Both the position numbers and the translations under genes were made by a program. A DNA stretch of 60,188 nt from an uncultured Porphyromonadaceae bacterium. GTDB taxonomy: Bacteria > Bacteroidota > Bacteroidia > Bacteroidales > Muribaculaceae. Where the stretch lies: assembly GCA_947573485.1 (NCBI GenBank), contig CANPGB010000019.1, positions 1 through 60,188 of the forward strand, given 5' to 3'. Below, one piece after another: positions 8,968-17,419 of the stretch; within the stretch, counting starts at the first letter, position 1, and the number at the start of each line of letters is the position of its first letter. The notes under the pieces were generated by a model, which was not told the origin of the DNA, did no database searches, and saw only the letters and a list, made by a program, of their open reading frames with translations.

Positions 8968-9371
8968 AGCTCCCCTACAAGCTTGCTGTCGCGCTCCCCT
9001 ACTCTTGCAGCGAGCATGGAGTCGTAGCGGGTGAGCAGTTGTTCAACCTGTGCATCAAGAGCCGGAAGCTCACCGTCAGGTCCGATGGCATCGAGCACGC
9101 GGCGGTTTTCGGTGCGGTGCTCGTGCATGGCGGCACGGCGGCTGTCGTAACGCTCGCGGGCGGCATCGAGTTCGGCGCGAAGCTTGGCAGGGAAGCCCGA
9201 GGCATCAATGCGGTCGAGCGCCTCCATGGCCTCTCCGGCAAGCATGCTGAGGATTACAGCAGCCTTGACATCGGTGTCAGGACTTATGGCCATGGCGGCT
9301 ATATTATTCTTTATTTCAGCCTCAACCTCTCGCAAGGGCATTGAGGCAAGCATTGTGGCGAGGTCGTTCAT
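8964..9371 (-). CDS. Small helical protein, unknown
   Basis: I do not recognise this 135-residue protein. It is almost entirely predicted helix, with charged heptads between about 60 and 130, no cysteines and no membrane segment. Its start codon overlaps the stop of the PIN-domain gene by 4 bases, and its stop overlaps the radical SAM start by 4 bases. All three are therefore probably translated as a coupled unit. It may be an adaptor for one of its neighbours. The conserved gene packing is the main reason for calling it real. Confidence 0.6.
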   Translation of the reverse strand: MNDLATMLASMPLREVEAEIKNNIAAMAISPDTDVKAAVILSMLAGEAMEALDRIDASGFPAKLRAELDAARERYDSRRAAMHEHRTENRRVLDAIGPDGELPALDAQVEQLLTRYDSMLAARVGERDSKLVGEL

Positions 9372-11053
9372 TGGTCAGATTTTTTGGGCAGGTTCGAGAT
9401 GCGGGTGAAAATCTCACGCCGCAGGCGGTAGAGGCGTTCAAGATTCACGCTGCGGATAAAGGCTGGTTTATGCCGCCCCTCAACACCCTCGTCGGGGATA
9501 TTGGCGCTCCAGCGGTACATCGCTTCGGTATCGTTGGTGAGCACGGTGAGGCGAGCCCCCTCTTCGTAGAGCTCTTTTATACGGTCCATTAGCGTGCGGT
9601 CGGCATAGGCCTTGCGGTCGAGTTCGGCGCGTATGCCGGGCGTGACGGCGAGTCCGAGGCCAAGGAGGCGGTCGGTAATCATACGCTTGGCATTATATGA
9701 GGCGGCAACCCCGGTCTTGGCATGGCGCACGATTTCGTCGTATACGTCGTTGGTAATCTCAAACTTGGGCTTCTGCGGGAGCGTCTGGAATTTCTTAATG
9801 AAGTTCTCGATAAGCCACCCGTAGTACATTTCGCCTTTGCGCAACGGATTCTCCTGCACCCAGAAATTGGTGTCGCACAGAAAAATCTCCGCCGAGAATA
9901 TGCGTTCAAGAACTTTCTCTATGCGTTTACGCCATGTATAGAGGTCTTTAGTCGAAAGCTTGTCAATGTCGGCCATTAGGCGCGCAACGGGGAAATCAAC
10001 CTTATCGAAGGCAAAAGCGCCGTCGAAAACCTTCTGCGGGTCGGTGCTGTGCTCGTTGGTGGCAGCGGCTGCGGTATTGCGCTGAGGCTTGGTGGAGTTT
10101 TGCGGTTTTGGCTGCCCCGGGGCTTTGGCTTGGGCATGCGGCTGAGCCTTGGGCTGTGCCTGCGGCTTGGGCTGCCCAGGGCGCGGAACCGGACGCTCGC
10201 CCCCGAACGGCAGGCGCAGAGGCACTCCGCGCATCGAAGGTTTACCGCTACTGAACACGTTCAGAATCACATTGCCGAACATATCCATGGCAAGCCCGAA
10301 GAGCAGTGTCTTGGCAGGAGTGCCGTCGATTTCGGTATCGGGCTCACGGTTGGGCAGAAGGTCACCCCAGCTTATAGAGCCATGGAAAGGCGATGCGAGC
10401 GTAGCGTCGTCGAGCGGAACATACACAGGAGCACCCTCGGGGTTAAGCACACTCCGCGCGCTATAGTCGCTGCGGTTGAGATTAAAAGGAATCTCAGCGA
10501 GGTCGGTCGGGGTTGCTATACGCTTGCGTGTCACAGTAGCTGCAGCAGCTGCGCCGTCGATAGGTATCACCGTGCCAAAACGCTGTTGCAATGCGTGCAG
10601 CACGGGGCGGTGTGCCGTGGTGGCACCTGTCACAAACACTGTCGCTGCTCCCATTGTATCGAGGGCAGCTATTGCCCCGGCAGTAGCTTCCCGCAAATTC
10701 TCGGGCTCGAGAAAGCGGTCGTTATAATCATCGTAAAGCACTTTGCCGTCGGCTCCGAGGGTAAAAAGCTCGTTCCACCCCTGAGCGTTGGCGGCCACAA
10801 CGTCGTCATTGTAAATCTCAGATAAATTGCAACTTACATCATCGCCCACGCGGTCAACTCCCACGCGGCAAGGCGTGGCGTTGCGGTCTATGCGGCAGTG
10901 GTACGAGCAGGCGTCGCTCCCATCGATAACGATAAGGGTAAAATCGTCGGTGCTACAGCGGTCGGCAGCCCACACCGCAAGATTCTCGAGGTCGGAAACA
11001 TGCCTCGTGTCAAGGAGTTTTTTACTGATGTATTGCGTATAGACTCTTCCCAT
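9368..11053 (-). CDS. PIN-domain protein with long N-terminal region, first gene of operon
   Basis: The 561-residue reading uses the ATG at 11051-11053, 36 bases after the -7 box; the longer in-frame extension to 11158 would cross the promoter. Residues 389-515 look like a PIN nuclease domain: D394 in FLCDTN, E440, D490 in RTLMD and D508 in LTNDTE are candidate metal ligands. A Pro/Gln/Lys-rich linker (about 285-330) separates this from an N-terminal region. Around 139-160 that region (VFVTGATT, then LQQRFG) resembles the C-terminal nucleotide-binding part of Hsp70/actin-fold proteins. That similarity is weak. A toxin-like or RNA-cleaving effector role is possible but inferred. Confidence 0.68.
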   Translation of the reverse strand: MGRVYTQYISKKLLDTRHVSDLENLAVWAADRCSTDDFTLIVIDGSDACSYHCRIDRNATPCRVGVDRVGDDVSCNLSEIYNDDVVAANAQGWNELFTLGADGKVLYDDYNDRFLEPENLREATAGAIAALDTMGAATVFVTGATTAHRPVLHALQQRFGTVIPIDGAAAAATVTRKRIATPTDLAEIPFNLNRSDYSARSVLNPEGAPVYVPLDDATLASPFHGSISWGDLLPNREPDTEIDGTPAKTLLFGLAMDMFGNVILNVFSSGKPSMRGVPLRLPFGGERPVPRPGQPKPQAQPKAQPHAQAKAPGQPKPQNSTKPQRNTAAAATNEHSTDPQKVFDGAFAFDKVDFPVARLMADIDKLSTKDLYTWRKRIEKVLERIFSAEIFLCDTNFWVQENPLRKGEMYYGWLIENFIKKFQTLPQKPKFEITNDVYDEIVRHAKTGVAASYNAKRMITDRLLGLGLAVTPGIRAELDRKAYADRTLMDRIKELYEEGARLTVLTNDTEAMYRWSANIPDEGVEGRHKPAFIRSVNLERLYRLRREIFTRISNLPKKSDQ

Positions 11054-11088
11054 TCTGTAGTTTACAATGATTGGTAAAACGTCGACTA

Positions 11089-11120
11089 CAAAGATAAATA
11101 CAATTCGGCAATTCTCCAAA
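11089..11120 (-). promoter_or_regulatory. Promoter of the ten-gene operon
   Basis: Reading the minus strand, TTTG (11117-11120) is followed after exactly 20 bases by TATCTTTG (11089-11096). This matches the Bacteroidota -33/-7 consensus. Transcription should begin near 11083, giving a leader of about 30 bases before the ATG at 11053. Confidence 0.75.
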
Positions 11121-11162
11121 AAAAACGCGCCGAGAGTGCTGCCCTTGATGTGCGGCACCCTC
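11118..11162 (-). terminator. Terminator of the nucleoside phosphorylase gene
   Basis: Inverted arms at 11132-11139 and 11155-11162 (seven of eight pairs) are followed on the minus strand by a run of eight T (complement of 11118-11125). The T run overlaps the -33 box of the next promoter. Confidence 0.6.
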
Positions 11163-11194
11163 AGCGGGATATTGTTACAGTGTGGAGACGAGAC

Positions 11195-12070
11195 TTAGAT
11201 ACGCTCAAGCACGGTAGCTATAAGGTCGCGGATACCGGCTTTATAGTTGGGGTTGGCCTCGGTGTTGAAGCGGTTGGCTATGATAGAGCACACGGTCATG
11301 CAACGGTGACCCATGAGGCGGCCGAGTCCGGCAAGAGGTGCACTCTCCATTTCGTAGTTCGTAACCTTGCGGCCCTCGAACTCAAACTCCTCGATGCGGC
11401 GGTTGAGGTCGGGGTTGGCAAGTACCAGACGCACTTCGCGTCCCTGCGGACCGTAGAAACCAACGGCCGAAATGGTGTTGCCACGCACCATATCGTCGCC
11501 ACCGATGCGCGCCACAAGTTCTGCGTCGGCATCAACCACATAAGGCTTCGCCCAAAGAGGGTTCCAGCCGGTGTGCTCGCACAGGGCTTTCTCGAAAGCG
11601 AGGTCAGCAACCTCATTGCGGCCGGCGTAGTAGTTGAGCACGCCGTCGAAGCCTATGCTCTTCTCGGCAATAACAGGAGTGCCGAGGGTAAGTTCGGGCT
11701 GCAGGGCGCCGGAGGTACCTATGCGCACCATGGTGAGGCGGCGCAGCTCGTCGCGCACCTCGCGGGTCTTGAAGTCGACATTGGCCAGAGCGTCGAGCTC
11801 GGTGATAACGATGTCGATGTTGTCGGGGCCGATACCGTGACTTATGCACATTATGGGTTTGCCCTTGTATGTGCCGCCTATGGTGTGGAACTCGCGCGAC
11901 GAAACCTCGAAGGTCTTGGTATCGAAGAACGATGCTACCATATCAACGCGCGCAGGGTCGCCAACGAGGATAATACGGTCGGTAAGCTGCTCGGGGAGCA
12001 GGTGGAGGTGGAAAACAGAGCCGTCGGGATTGATGATAAGCTCAGACTCCGGTATAACTTTCTTTGCCAT
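11195..12070 (-). CDS. udp: Uridine/purine nucleoside phosphorylase
   Basis: The protein has 291 residues from MAKKVIPESE. A longer frame to 12247 is rejected because it would lie inside dprA. It belongs to the PNP/UDP phosphorylase family: ILVGDPARV near the N-terminus, CISHGIGPDNIDI, GTSGAL and EMES (ribose contact) are visible. It should split uridine or a related nucleoside with phosphate into base and ribose-1-phosphate in nucleotide salvage. At 291 residues it is longer than E. coli Udp (about 253), as is common in Bacteroidota. It follows dprA by 56 bases and has its own terminator downstream. Base preference is not certain. Confidence 0.88.
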   Translation of the reverse strand: MAKKVIPESELIINPDGSVFHLHLLPEQLTDRIILVGDPARVDMVASFFDTKTFEVSSREFHTIGGTYKGKPIMCISHGIGPDNIDIVITELDALANVDFKTREVRDELRRLTMVRIGTSGALQPELTLGTPVIAEKSIGFDGVLNYYAGRNEVADLAFEKALCEHTGWNPLWAKPYVVDADAELVARIGGDDMVRGNTISAVGFYGPQGREVRLVLANPDLNRRIEEFEFEGRKVTNYEMESAPLAGLGRLMGHRCMTVCSIIANRFNTEANPNYKAGIRDLIATVLERI

Positions 12071-12126
12071 AATAAATAGTTTGATGTCAGGGATGGTATT
12101 AGGTAAACAATCGGGGCCGACAAAAG

Positions 12127-13254
12127 TCAACGGTTGCGCGCTGCAAGGGCATAACGGCCGCCGGGCAGCGCAACTATGAAATCGTCGAGCTCCATTTTGA
12201 AAAGAAGGGCGCTCAGATGCGCGAAAGGCAGGTTTAGCGCCACGCAAAGGTCGTTGACTGTGGCTTCGGGGCGTGCCTTGAGGGTATCGAGCACAGGGCG
12301 GTAAGAGGCGGGGATCTCGAACGACAGCTCCTGCTGCTGACCCTCGGCAGGCTTCTCGCGCCAGCCCATAAGGGCAATGAGATCAGAGGCTTCGCGGATA
12401 AGCGCGGCACCCCCCGAGGCTATAAGCTCATTGCAGCCGCGGCTGTAGGTGTCGCCCACACGTCCGGGTAAGGCCATCACCTCGCGGTCGTAGCCCGCAG
12501 CCATTCGTGCCGTGGCCATGGCGCCGCCCTTGATGTCGCTCTCAACAACAACAGTCACATCGGCAAGACCCGCTATTATACGGTTTCTTGCCAGGAAATT
12601 GCCACGGTGTATCTGGCTCCATGAGCAGTACTCGGTGGCAAGGAAGCCGCCCGAGCGAACTATCTTCTGTGCATCGGCACGGTGGTCGGCGGGGTATACG
12701 GTATTGAGCCCGTGCGCGAGCACGGCTCCCGTAGGTACTCCGGCCTCGAGAGCAGCGCGGTGTGCGCAGATATCCACGCCGTAGGCAAGACCGCTCACTA
12801 TAAGCAGCCCGTCGATACGCGCGGCAAGGTCGGCCACAAGCCGCCGTGTGAAATCTGCCCCATAGGGCGTGCAGTGACGCGTGCCCACGATAGCTACTGA
12901 GTGCGGTGCCGCAGCTGCTGCGGGGTCGCCGGCAACATAGAGCATCGCAGGGCCGTCGGTGCATTGGGCGAGGCGCTGAGGAAAAGCCTCGTCACTATAA
13001 TACAAGGCTTTAACAGACCCCGACTCCACAAAAGCACGCTCACCGACGGCGGCCTCAAGTGCCGCAGCCCGCTTGGCATCGTCGAAGAACGACTGCCGCG
13101 CACCCGTAATCGCAGCCAATAGCGAAGCAGGTTTTGCAAAGAAACACTTAGCATCGACACCGAGCGCAGCAAAACGCTCCGCATTATCAATAGTAATGTT
13201 GCGGTACGAAGCAAAAGCCATGCGGCACGTTATGTCGTCGGGCACGATGTTCAT
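12127..13254 (-). CDS. dprA: DNA-processing protein DprA
   Basis: The 375-residue protein carries the DprA/Smf Rossmann-like core: VAIVGTRHCTPYG, SGLAYGVDICAH, VLAHGLNTVYPADH and GNFLARNRIIAGL. A C-terminal winged-helix region (about 310-375) is present. DprA binds single-stranded DNA and loads RecA during uptake of transforming DNA. The start overlaps the thioesterase stop by one base (TGATG), so the two are co-transcribed. No competence pilus genes are in the window. Confidence 0.93.
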   Translation of the reverse strand: MNIVPDDITCRMAFASYRNITIDNAERFAALGVDAKCFFAKPASLLAAITGARQSFFDDAKRAAALEAAVGERAFVESGSVKALYYSDEAFPQRLAQCTDGPAMLYVAGDPAAAAAPHSVAIVGTRHCTPYGADFTRRLVADLAARIDGLLIVSGLAYGVDICAHRAALEAGVPTGAVLAHGLNTVYPADHRADAQKIVRSGGFLATEYCSWSQIHRGNFLARNRIIAGLADVTVVVESDIKGGAMATARMAAGYDREVMALPGRVGDTYSRGCNELIASGGAALIREASDLIALMGWREKPAEGQQQELSFEIPASYRPVLDTLKARPEATVNDLCVALNLPFAHLSALLFKMELDDFIVALPGGRYALAARNR

Positions 13255-13661
13255 CAGAGATATTTACTGAAAGCCTCGGCAAGCTCCTCGCCGCGCGAGA
13301 GGCGCCCGTTGCAAAACGATGCAATCTCAACCGTTGCCCGTACCACAGGCTCTCCGGAAGGAGTGAATATATCTTGCCGGAATACAAATACAGGCCCGCG
13401 ACGCGAGAGTGCAAGCTTGCTCACCATCGAATCGCCAAGCCCGAGAGGCTTGATATAGCGTACCGTGATGCTGCTCACAACAGGGTCGAGCCCGCGCGCG
13501 TGCATCTCCCTGAAAGTGAAACCGGCCTGCTCGCAGAACTCATGACGCGTGTGTTCGAGGTAGTGGAGGTAGTTGGCATTATTCACAATTCCCTCGGCAT
13601 CCACCTCATAGTCGCGCACCTTGATAGGCAGCTCAAATATGTATTCACAGTCATTTGTCAT
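13254..13661 (-). CDS. Acyl-CoA thioesterase, 4HBT/YbgC type
   Basis: A 135-residue hotdog-fold thioesterase. The signature region VRDYEVDAEGIVNNANYL contains the conserved Asp and the glycine/asparagine turn of the 4-hydroxybenzoyl-CoA thioesterase/YbgC family. It probably hydrolyses short or medium acyl-CoA in the cytosol. It is the first gene of a two-gene unit with dprA. Its promoter puts the transcription start at or within a few bases of the ATG, so the message may be leaderless. Confidence 0.85.
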   Translation of the reverse strand: MTNDCEYIFELPIKVRDYEVDAEGIVNNANYLHYLEHTRHEFCEQAGFTFREMHARGLDPVVSSITVRYIKPLGLGDSMVSKLALSRRGPVFVFRQDIFTPSGEPVVRATVEIASFCNGRLSRGEELAEAFSKYL

Positions 13662-13665
13662 AATG

Positions 13666-13697
13666 CAAAATTACAAATTAAGGTGGGCAACGCCAAA
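13666..13697 (-). promoter_or_regulatory. Promoter of thioesterase-dprA
   Basis: TTTG (13694-13697), 20 bases, then TAATTTTG (13666-13673) on the minus strand. The -7 box ends only four bases before the start codon at 13661. Confidence 0.7.
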
Positions 13698-13706
13698 TTT
13701 ACATAT

Positions 13707-13740
13707 AAAAAAAAAGAAGCCCGACACGTGGCCGGGCTTC
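13707..13740 (-). terminator. Terminator of the exbB-tonB operon
   Basis: Perfect 8-bp arms (13716-13723 and 13733-13740) with a 9-base loop, followed on the minus strand by nine T (complement of 13707-13715). It lies 29 bases after the tonB stop codon. Confidence 0.85.
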
Positions 13741-13768
13741 GGAGAGTTATGGAATTCAAAAGCGAATT

Positions 13769-14620
13769 CTACTGGAGTTTGAAGGTGACGGGGAGGGTGT
13801 AGGTAACCTTAACGGGCTGACCGTTGTTACGGCCGGGCATCCACTTGGGCATTGCCTTCACCACGCGCACGGCTTCTTTGTCGAGAGCCGGGTGACGCGG
13901 GCGTACAACCTTCACGTTATTGATAGAACCGTCCTTGCCTACGACGAATTCAACTACAACACGACCCTGGATACCTTCTTCCGAAGCTGCCGAAGGATAA
14001 ACGATGTTGTCGCTGAGCCACTTGTACATGGCGCTTTCGCCACCGGGGAACTCAGGTTTCTGTTCTACCATAGCGATGTTCACGGGCTGCTCGTCTTCAA
14101 CCTTCGGGGCTGCGATAACCTCTTCCTTGATAGCAATCTTGTTAAGGTCATTGGTACCCTCGGTGATGTCGACTGCACCTACAGCTGCTTCGTTTTCAAG
14201 CACTTCTTCCTGGTTCTTGACCTGCTTGTCTTCTTCGATCTTTTCGTCTTCGACGATAAGGAGGTCAGTCACCTGCTGCTGGTTAGCCACTTCTTCGGGA
14301 GCGATGATTTCTTCGGGTTCGGGAGCCTGGAAGATTTCTTCCTCTTCCTCTTCCTCAAAATCGTCTTCTGCTTCAAAAGTAGCGATTTCCTGCTCGGTAG
14401 AAGTTACTACCTGCTCCTCTTCGGGTTTGGCGAAAACGCCGCTCACTGAGAGGATAAGGAGAACGAGAATAACTGCGAGCGCGATAAGCACCCATACTAC
14501 TGATTTGGTGTGGCGCGAAACAGAGCCTTCACGGAGCTTATATGCACCGAAGTCTTTGTTTTTACCTTCGAATACAATGTCGCGCCACTCTTGTGAGGTA
14601 AGATCTACGTCTTTTGCCAT
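13769..14620 (-). CDS. tonB: TonB energy transducer
   Basis: The 283-residue protein has a short cytoplasmic N-terminus, one membrane segment (about 41-63), a periplasmic linker and a C-terminal TonB domain (about 200-283). That domain includes GRVVVEFVVGKDG and MPKWMPGRNNGQPV. It couples the proton-motive force harvested by ExbB/ExbD to TonB-dependent outer-membrane receptors. The linker is unusually acidic, with long Glu/Asp runs (about 90-125), instead of the Pro-Lys-rich linker of enterobacterial TonB. It is the last gene of the operon, 13 bases after the second exbD, and ends at a clear terminator. Confidence 0.92.
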   Translation of the reverse strand: MAKDVDLTSQEWRDIVFEGKNKDFGAYKLREGSVSRHTKSVVWVLIALAVILVLLILSVSGVFAKPEEEQVVTSTEQEIATFEAEDDFEEEEEEEIFQAPEPEEIIAPEEVANQQQVTDLLIVEDEKIEEDKQVKNQEEVLENEAAVGAVDITEGTNDLNKIAIKEEVIAAPKVEDEQPVNIAMVEQKPEFPGGESAMYKWLSDNIVYPSAASEEGIQGRVVVEFVVGKDGSINNVKVVRPRHPALDKEAVRVVKAMPKWMPGRNNGQPVKVTYTLPVTFKLQ

Positions 14621-14633
14621 TTTGAGTCAGGTT

Positions 14634-15419
14634 TTAAGAGTTAGTAGATTCTGAGGCTGCGGCGGCTGCGGGAGCCTGGGTAGCCTTAGCGCGGACTGTA
14701 GGACGAATTATGGTCTCGCCATTCACTTGCTCGTAGTGGCGGAGAAGAACTGAGTCGGTGTGGTTCGGGAGCTCGATGCTGTAACGTGAAATCTGGTTGA
14801 TGTTCATTTCGTCAATAGCATTGATCAGACCCTCGTAAGTGGTGTTGGGACCGGGCTTGATAACCACAACCGGACGGGTTTTGAGCGAGTCAGAAGCGTT
14901 CTTTTTAGCCAGCTTGTCAAATTCCTCTTTGGTGATTTCTTTGTTTTTCCACTGGTTTTTGAGCTGCTCGTACTCTTTCATTACCTGCTCGTTCTTATTG
15001 CGGAGGATTTTACGGATACCCTGTGCTTCGTGGTTCATATTACCTATGAACTGCTCTTTGCGCAGGTATGCGTTTGTAGAGAACGTTGTATCGGCGATAC
15101 CTTCATAATAATAGATATTGTGAACGGTCTTGCCGGTCTCGGCATCGACTGCGGGCTTGTCGCCGTTGTACTCGGTGTCGAGAATCAGGGTGATAGCTTC
15201 CGACTGCTTGGCCTGGCTCTGCTGCTCTTTCTTCACGTCTTCGTTGGTAGGAAGCACAATCTGAAGAGTCTGCGACTTAATCATGGTCGTACACAGCATG
15301 AAGAAGGTGATCAGAAGCATGTTCATATCCACCATGGGAGTAAAGTCCACATGGATAGACATCTTTTTCTGGGCGCCTTTTTTCTTTTTGCCGCCTGAAG
15401 ATTGTTCTATTTGTGCCAT
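14634..15419 (-). CDS. exbD: ExbD/TolR-family biopolymer transporter
   Basis: The 261-residue protein has a lysine-rich cytoplasmic start, then a membrane segment near residues 24-46 with the key Asp of ExbD in DFTPMVDMNMLLITFFML. A large periplasmic region follows. ExbD is normally about 140 residues; here the periplasmic part carries a charged helical insertion (about 110-190). It works with ExbB in proton-driven energisation of TonB. It is the second of two adjacent, divergent exbD copies, a common Bacteroidota arrangement in which a heteromeric complex has been proposed. Confidence 0.9.
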   Translation of the reverse strand: MAQIEQSSGGKKKKGAQKKMSIHVDFTPMVDMNMLLITFFMLCTTMIKSQTLQIVLPTNEDVKKEQQSQAKQSEAITLILDTEYNGDKPAVDAETGKTVHNIYYYEGIADTTFSTNAYLRKEQFIGNMNHEAQGIRKILRNKNEQVMKEYEQLKNQWKNKEITKEEFDKLAKKNASDSLKTRPVVVIKPGPNTTYEGLINAIDEMNINQISRYSIELPNHTDSVLLRHYEQVNGETIIRPTVRAKATQAPAAAAASESTNS

Positions 15420-15435
15420 AGATGTGTGACTTTAC

Positions 15436-16248
15436 TTAGTTGGTAGGTTCATTTTCCGATTTGAGGGCCGTCATGAGGCTGAACTTGTTCAGCTTCATGG
15501 TCTGGAGGTTGTCAAACACCATCTGCACGGTTGTGAAGGGGGTGTCTTTGTCAGCCTTGATTGCGATACCCTGGCCTTTACGCATAAGGGCTGTGTAAAG
15601 GTTGCTGAGCTGCGAGCGCTCTTCGGCTGTGAGGCCCTCGGCCTGTTCGTTGTTGATGCGCTGCGCAACATTGTAGATAGCCTTGAGCCATACCTGGAAG
15701 TCGTTCAGGTGCTGGTCGCGGTTTTTGTTGCCGTCAATGGGGATACCGACACGGGGGTTGGTCATGTCGCCCATGAACTTGTCGCGCTCGGTGACAGACA
15801 TCGAGAGGACTTCGGGAAGCTCGGAGAAAGGCACGCCAATCATGTTTGATGTGCGGAACTCATTCTTCTGGGCTTCGGTGAGAGTGATGCGATTGTTCTT
15901 GTGCTGGTCGTTGTAGATAGATACCGCTTCGTCGAGCATCATACCGCGAATCTTTTCGCTGGAGAGGGTCGAGTCGGCATCACCTGTAAACGAGATGAAG
16001 AGTTTACCTTCTGCAATGGTCGGGTCATCGAGCTTGCCGCTCTTGTCGGCCGACGATACCAGAACCGTTACCAGATTGTTCATAGGCACCTTTTCTTCTG
16101 ATACCGAAGAGGGGGTGTAGACAATCGTGGGCTCCTTCTGCAGGAAGGTAGAAGTCAACATGAAGAAAGTAAGCAAAAGAACAGTCACGTCGCTCATCGC
16201 GGTCATGTCGATGAGTGTGCTTTTCCTTTTGATTTTTACTTTTCCCAT
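15436..16248 (-). CDS. exbD: ExbD/TolR-family biopolymer transporter
   Basis: The 270-residue protein has a membrane segment near residues 15-37 (MTAMSDVTVLLLTFFML) that includes the conserved Asp. The periplasmic domain is long, with an insertion of roughly 120 residues compared with standard ExbD. The C-terminus (IAIKADKDTPFTTVQMVFDNL) matches the end of the ExbD fold. It lies 46 bases after exbB and 16 bases before the second exbD copy, in the same transcript. It should form part of the inner-membrane TonB energiser. Confidence 0.9.
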   Translation of the reverse strand: MGKVKIKRKSTLIDMTAMSDVTVLLLTFFMLTSTFLQKEPTIVYTPSSVSEEKVPMNNLVTVLVSSADKSGKLDDPTIAEGKLFISFTGDADSTLSSEKIRGMMLDEAVSIYNDQHKNNRITLTEAQKNEFRTSNMIGVPFSELPEVLSMSVTERDKFMGDMTNPRVGIPIDGNKNRDQHLNDFQVWLKAIYNVAQRINNEQAEGLTAEERSQLSNLYTALMRKGQGIAIKADKDTPFTTVQMVFDNLQTMKLNKFSLMTALKSENEPTN

Positions 16249-16294
16249 ATTTACCTGTTGTTATTATTGAGTTTATTAACGGATAAACAGGGGA

Positions 16295-17110
16295 TTAGTG
16301 AGTAGCGGCAAAAGTTTGCACGATAGAGAAACCGATTTCGTCGATAGCGTAGGTGAGGTTATCGATCTTGTTGGTGTAGTAGTTGTAGAAGATTACAGCG
16401 AAAGCACCGGTGGCGATACCGAAGGCGGTGTTGATAAGTGCCTCAGAAATACCGGTCGAGAGTTCGGTCGAGTCAGGAGCGCCCGACTGAGAGAGGGCCT
16501 GGAACGACTTGATCATACCGATTACAGTACCGAGAAGACCTACGAGAGTACCGAGGGTGGTCATGGTAGCGATAATGGGCAGGTTCTGCTGCAGGGTAGG
16601 CATTTCGAGAGCGGTAGCTTCTTCAACCTGCTTCTGGAGGTTGGCAATCTTCTGCTCTTTCGAGAGTACGGTGTTCTTGTCCATTTCTTCGTAGCGTACG
16701 AGAGCCGAGTCAACAACAGCGGCTACAGAGCCTTTCTGCTTGGCGCAGAGGGCGCGGGCACCGGCGATGTCTTTGTTCTCGAGGCATTTCTTTACACCGG
16801 CAACGAAGTTGGCAATATTGCCTTTACCTTTGGCTGCCGAGAGGGCGATACCGCGTTCAACGGCGAGTACGATTACGGTGAGGAAGAGGGTTTGGAGGAT
16901 AGGCACGATCACACCACCTTTATAGATGGTACCCCAAAGGTTCTGGGGATGACCGTCTTCGTCGAAGTGCATGTCGTTACCGAACCAGAAGATGAAGAGG
17001 CATACGGCGATGATCAGGCAGATCACGATGACCCATGCGGCATTCTTGATGCCGGGTGCGTTCTTTTTGCTGCTCTTTACAGCTTTAGCATTGGGCTTTT
17101 GAGCTTCCAT
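16295..17110 (-). CDS. exbB: ExbB/TolQ/MotA-family proton channel
   Basis: This 271-residue inner-membrane protein has hydrophobic segments near 23-44, 68-90, 180-205 and 220-250. The conserved TolQ/ExbB region around PIIATMTTLGTLVGLLGTVIG is visible. It forms the proton channel of the TonB energiser with the two following ExbD proteins. It is first in the operon and has a well-formed promoter 168 bases upstream of the start. A lysine-rich cytoplasmic start (KAVKSSKKN) precedes the first helix. Confidence 0.92.
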   Translation of the reverse strand: MEAQKPNAKAVKSSKKNAPGIKNAAWVIVICLIIAVCLFIFWFGNDMHFDEDGHPQNLWGTIYKGGVIVPILQTLFLTVIVLAVERGIALSAAKGKGNIANFVAGVKKCLENKDIAGARALCAKQKGSVAAVVDSALVRYEEMDKNTVLSKEQKIANLQKQVEEATALEMPTLQQNLPIIATMTTLGTLVGLLGTVIGMIKSFQALSQSGAPDSTELSTGISEALINTAFGIATGAFAVIFYNYYTNKIDNLTYAIDEIGFSIVQTFAATH

Positions 17111-17419
17111 AATTTTGTTTAAAGTGTACTGATAATAGATTAATGTATTAGTTGATGTTTGTTATATTCAATTACTGTTTTTTGAACTGTGTTTTATGAT
17201 ATGTTTAAGGTGTGTTTCGATTGTCAGTCTAAGTGGTACTACATAAGGTTGCTCCGACATAACGCCGGATTTACCCGCAAAATTAGGTAGTAGTTTCCAA
17301 CTTTACAAATATTTCGGCCTGTTTTTTAGCATATGCGGCCGCGCATTAAGTGTTTTTCGTCTGCCAAACCGCATATTGTGTTAAATAGAGTTTATTTTAT
17401 ATAAAAGACCTCAACAGGG
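17111..17419. other. Intergenic region: long exbB leader and promoter
   Basis: This 309-base stretch holds no credible gene. It contains the exbB promoter at 17278-17309 and a leader of about 160 bases. An inverted repeat (ATATGCGG at 17331-17338, its complement at 17369-17376) may mark the end of the glycosyltransferase transcript, but no T run follows it on that strand. Confidence 0.6.
17278..17309 (-). promoter_or_regulatory. Promoter of exbB-exbD-exbD-tonB
   Basis: TTTG (17306-17309), exactly 20 bases, then TAATTTTG (17278-17285) on the minus strand. Both boxes match the Bacteroidota consensus. Confidence 0.78.

Noticed and set aside
11054-11158. Extension of the PIN-domain gene
   Set aside because: It would begin upstream of the -33 and -7 boxes, so it would not be transcribed.
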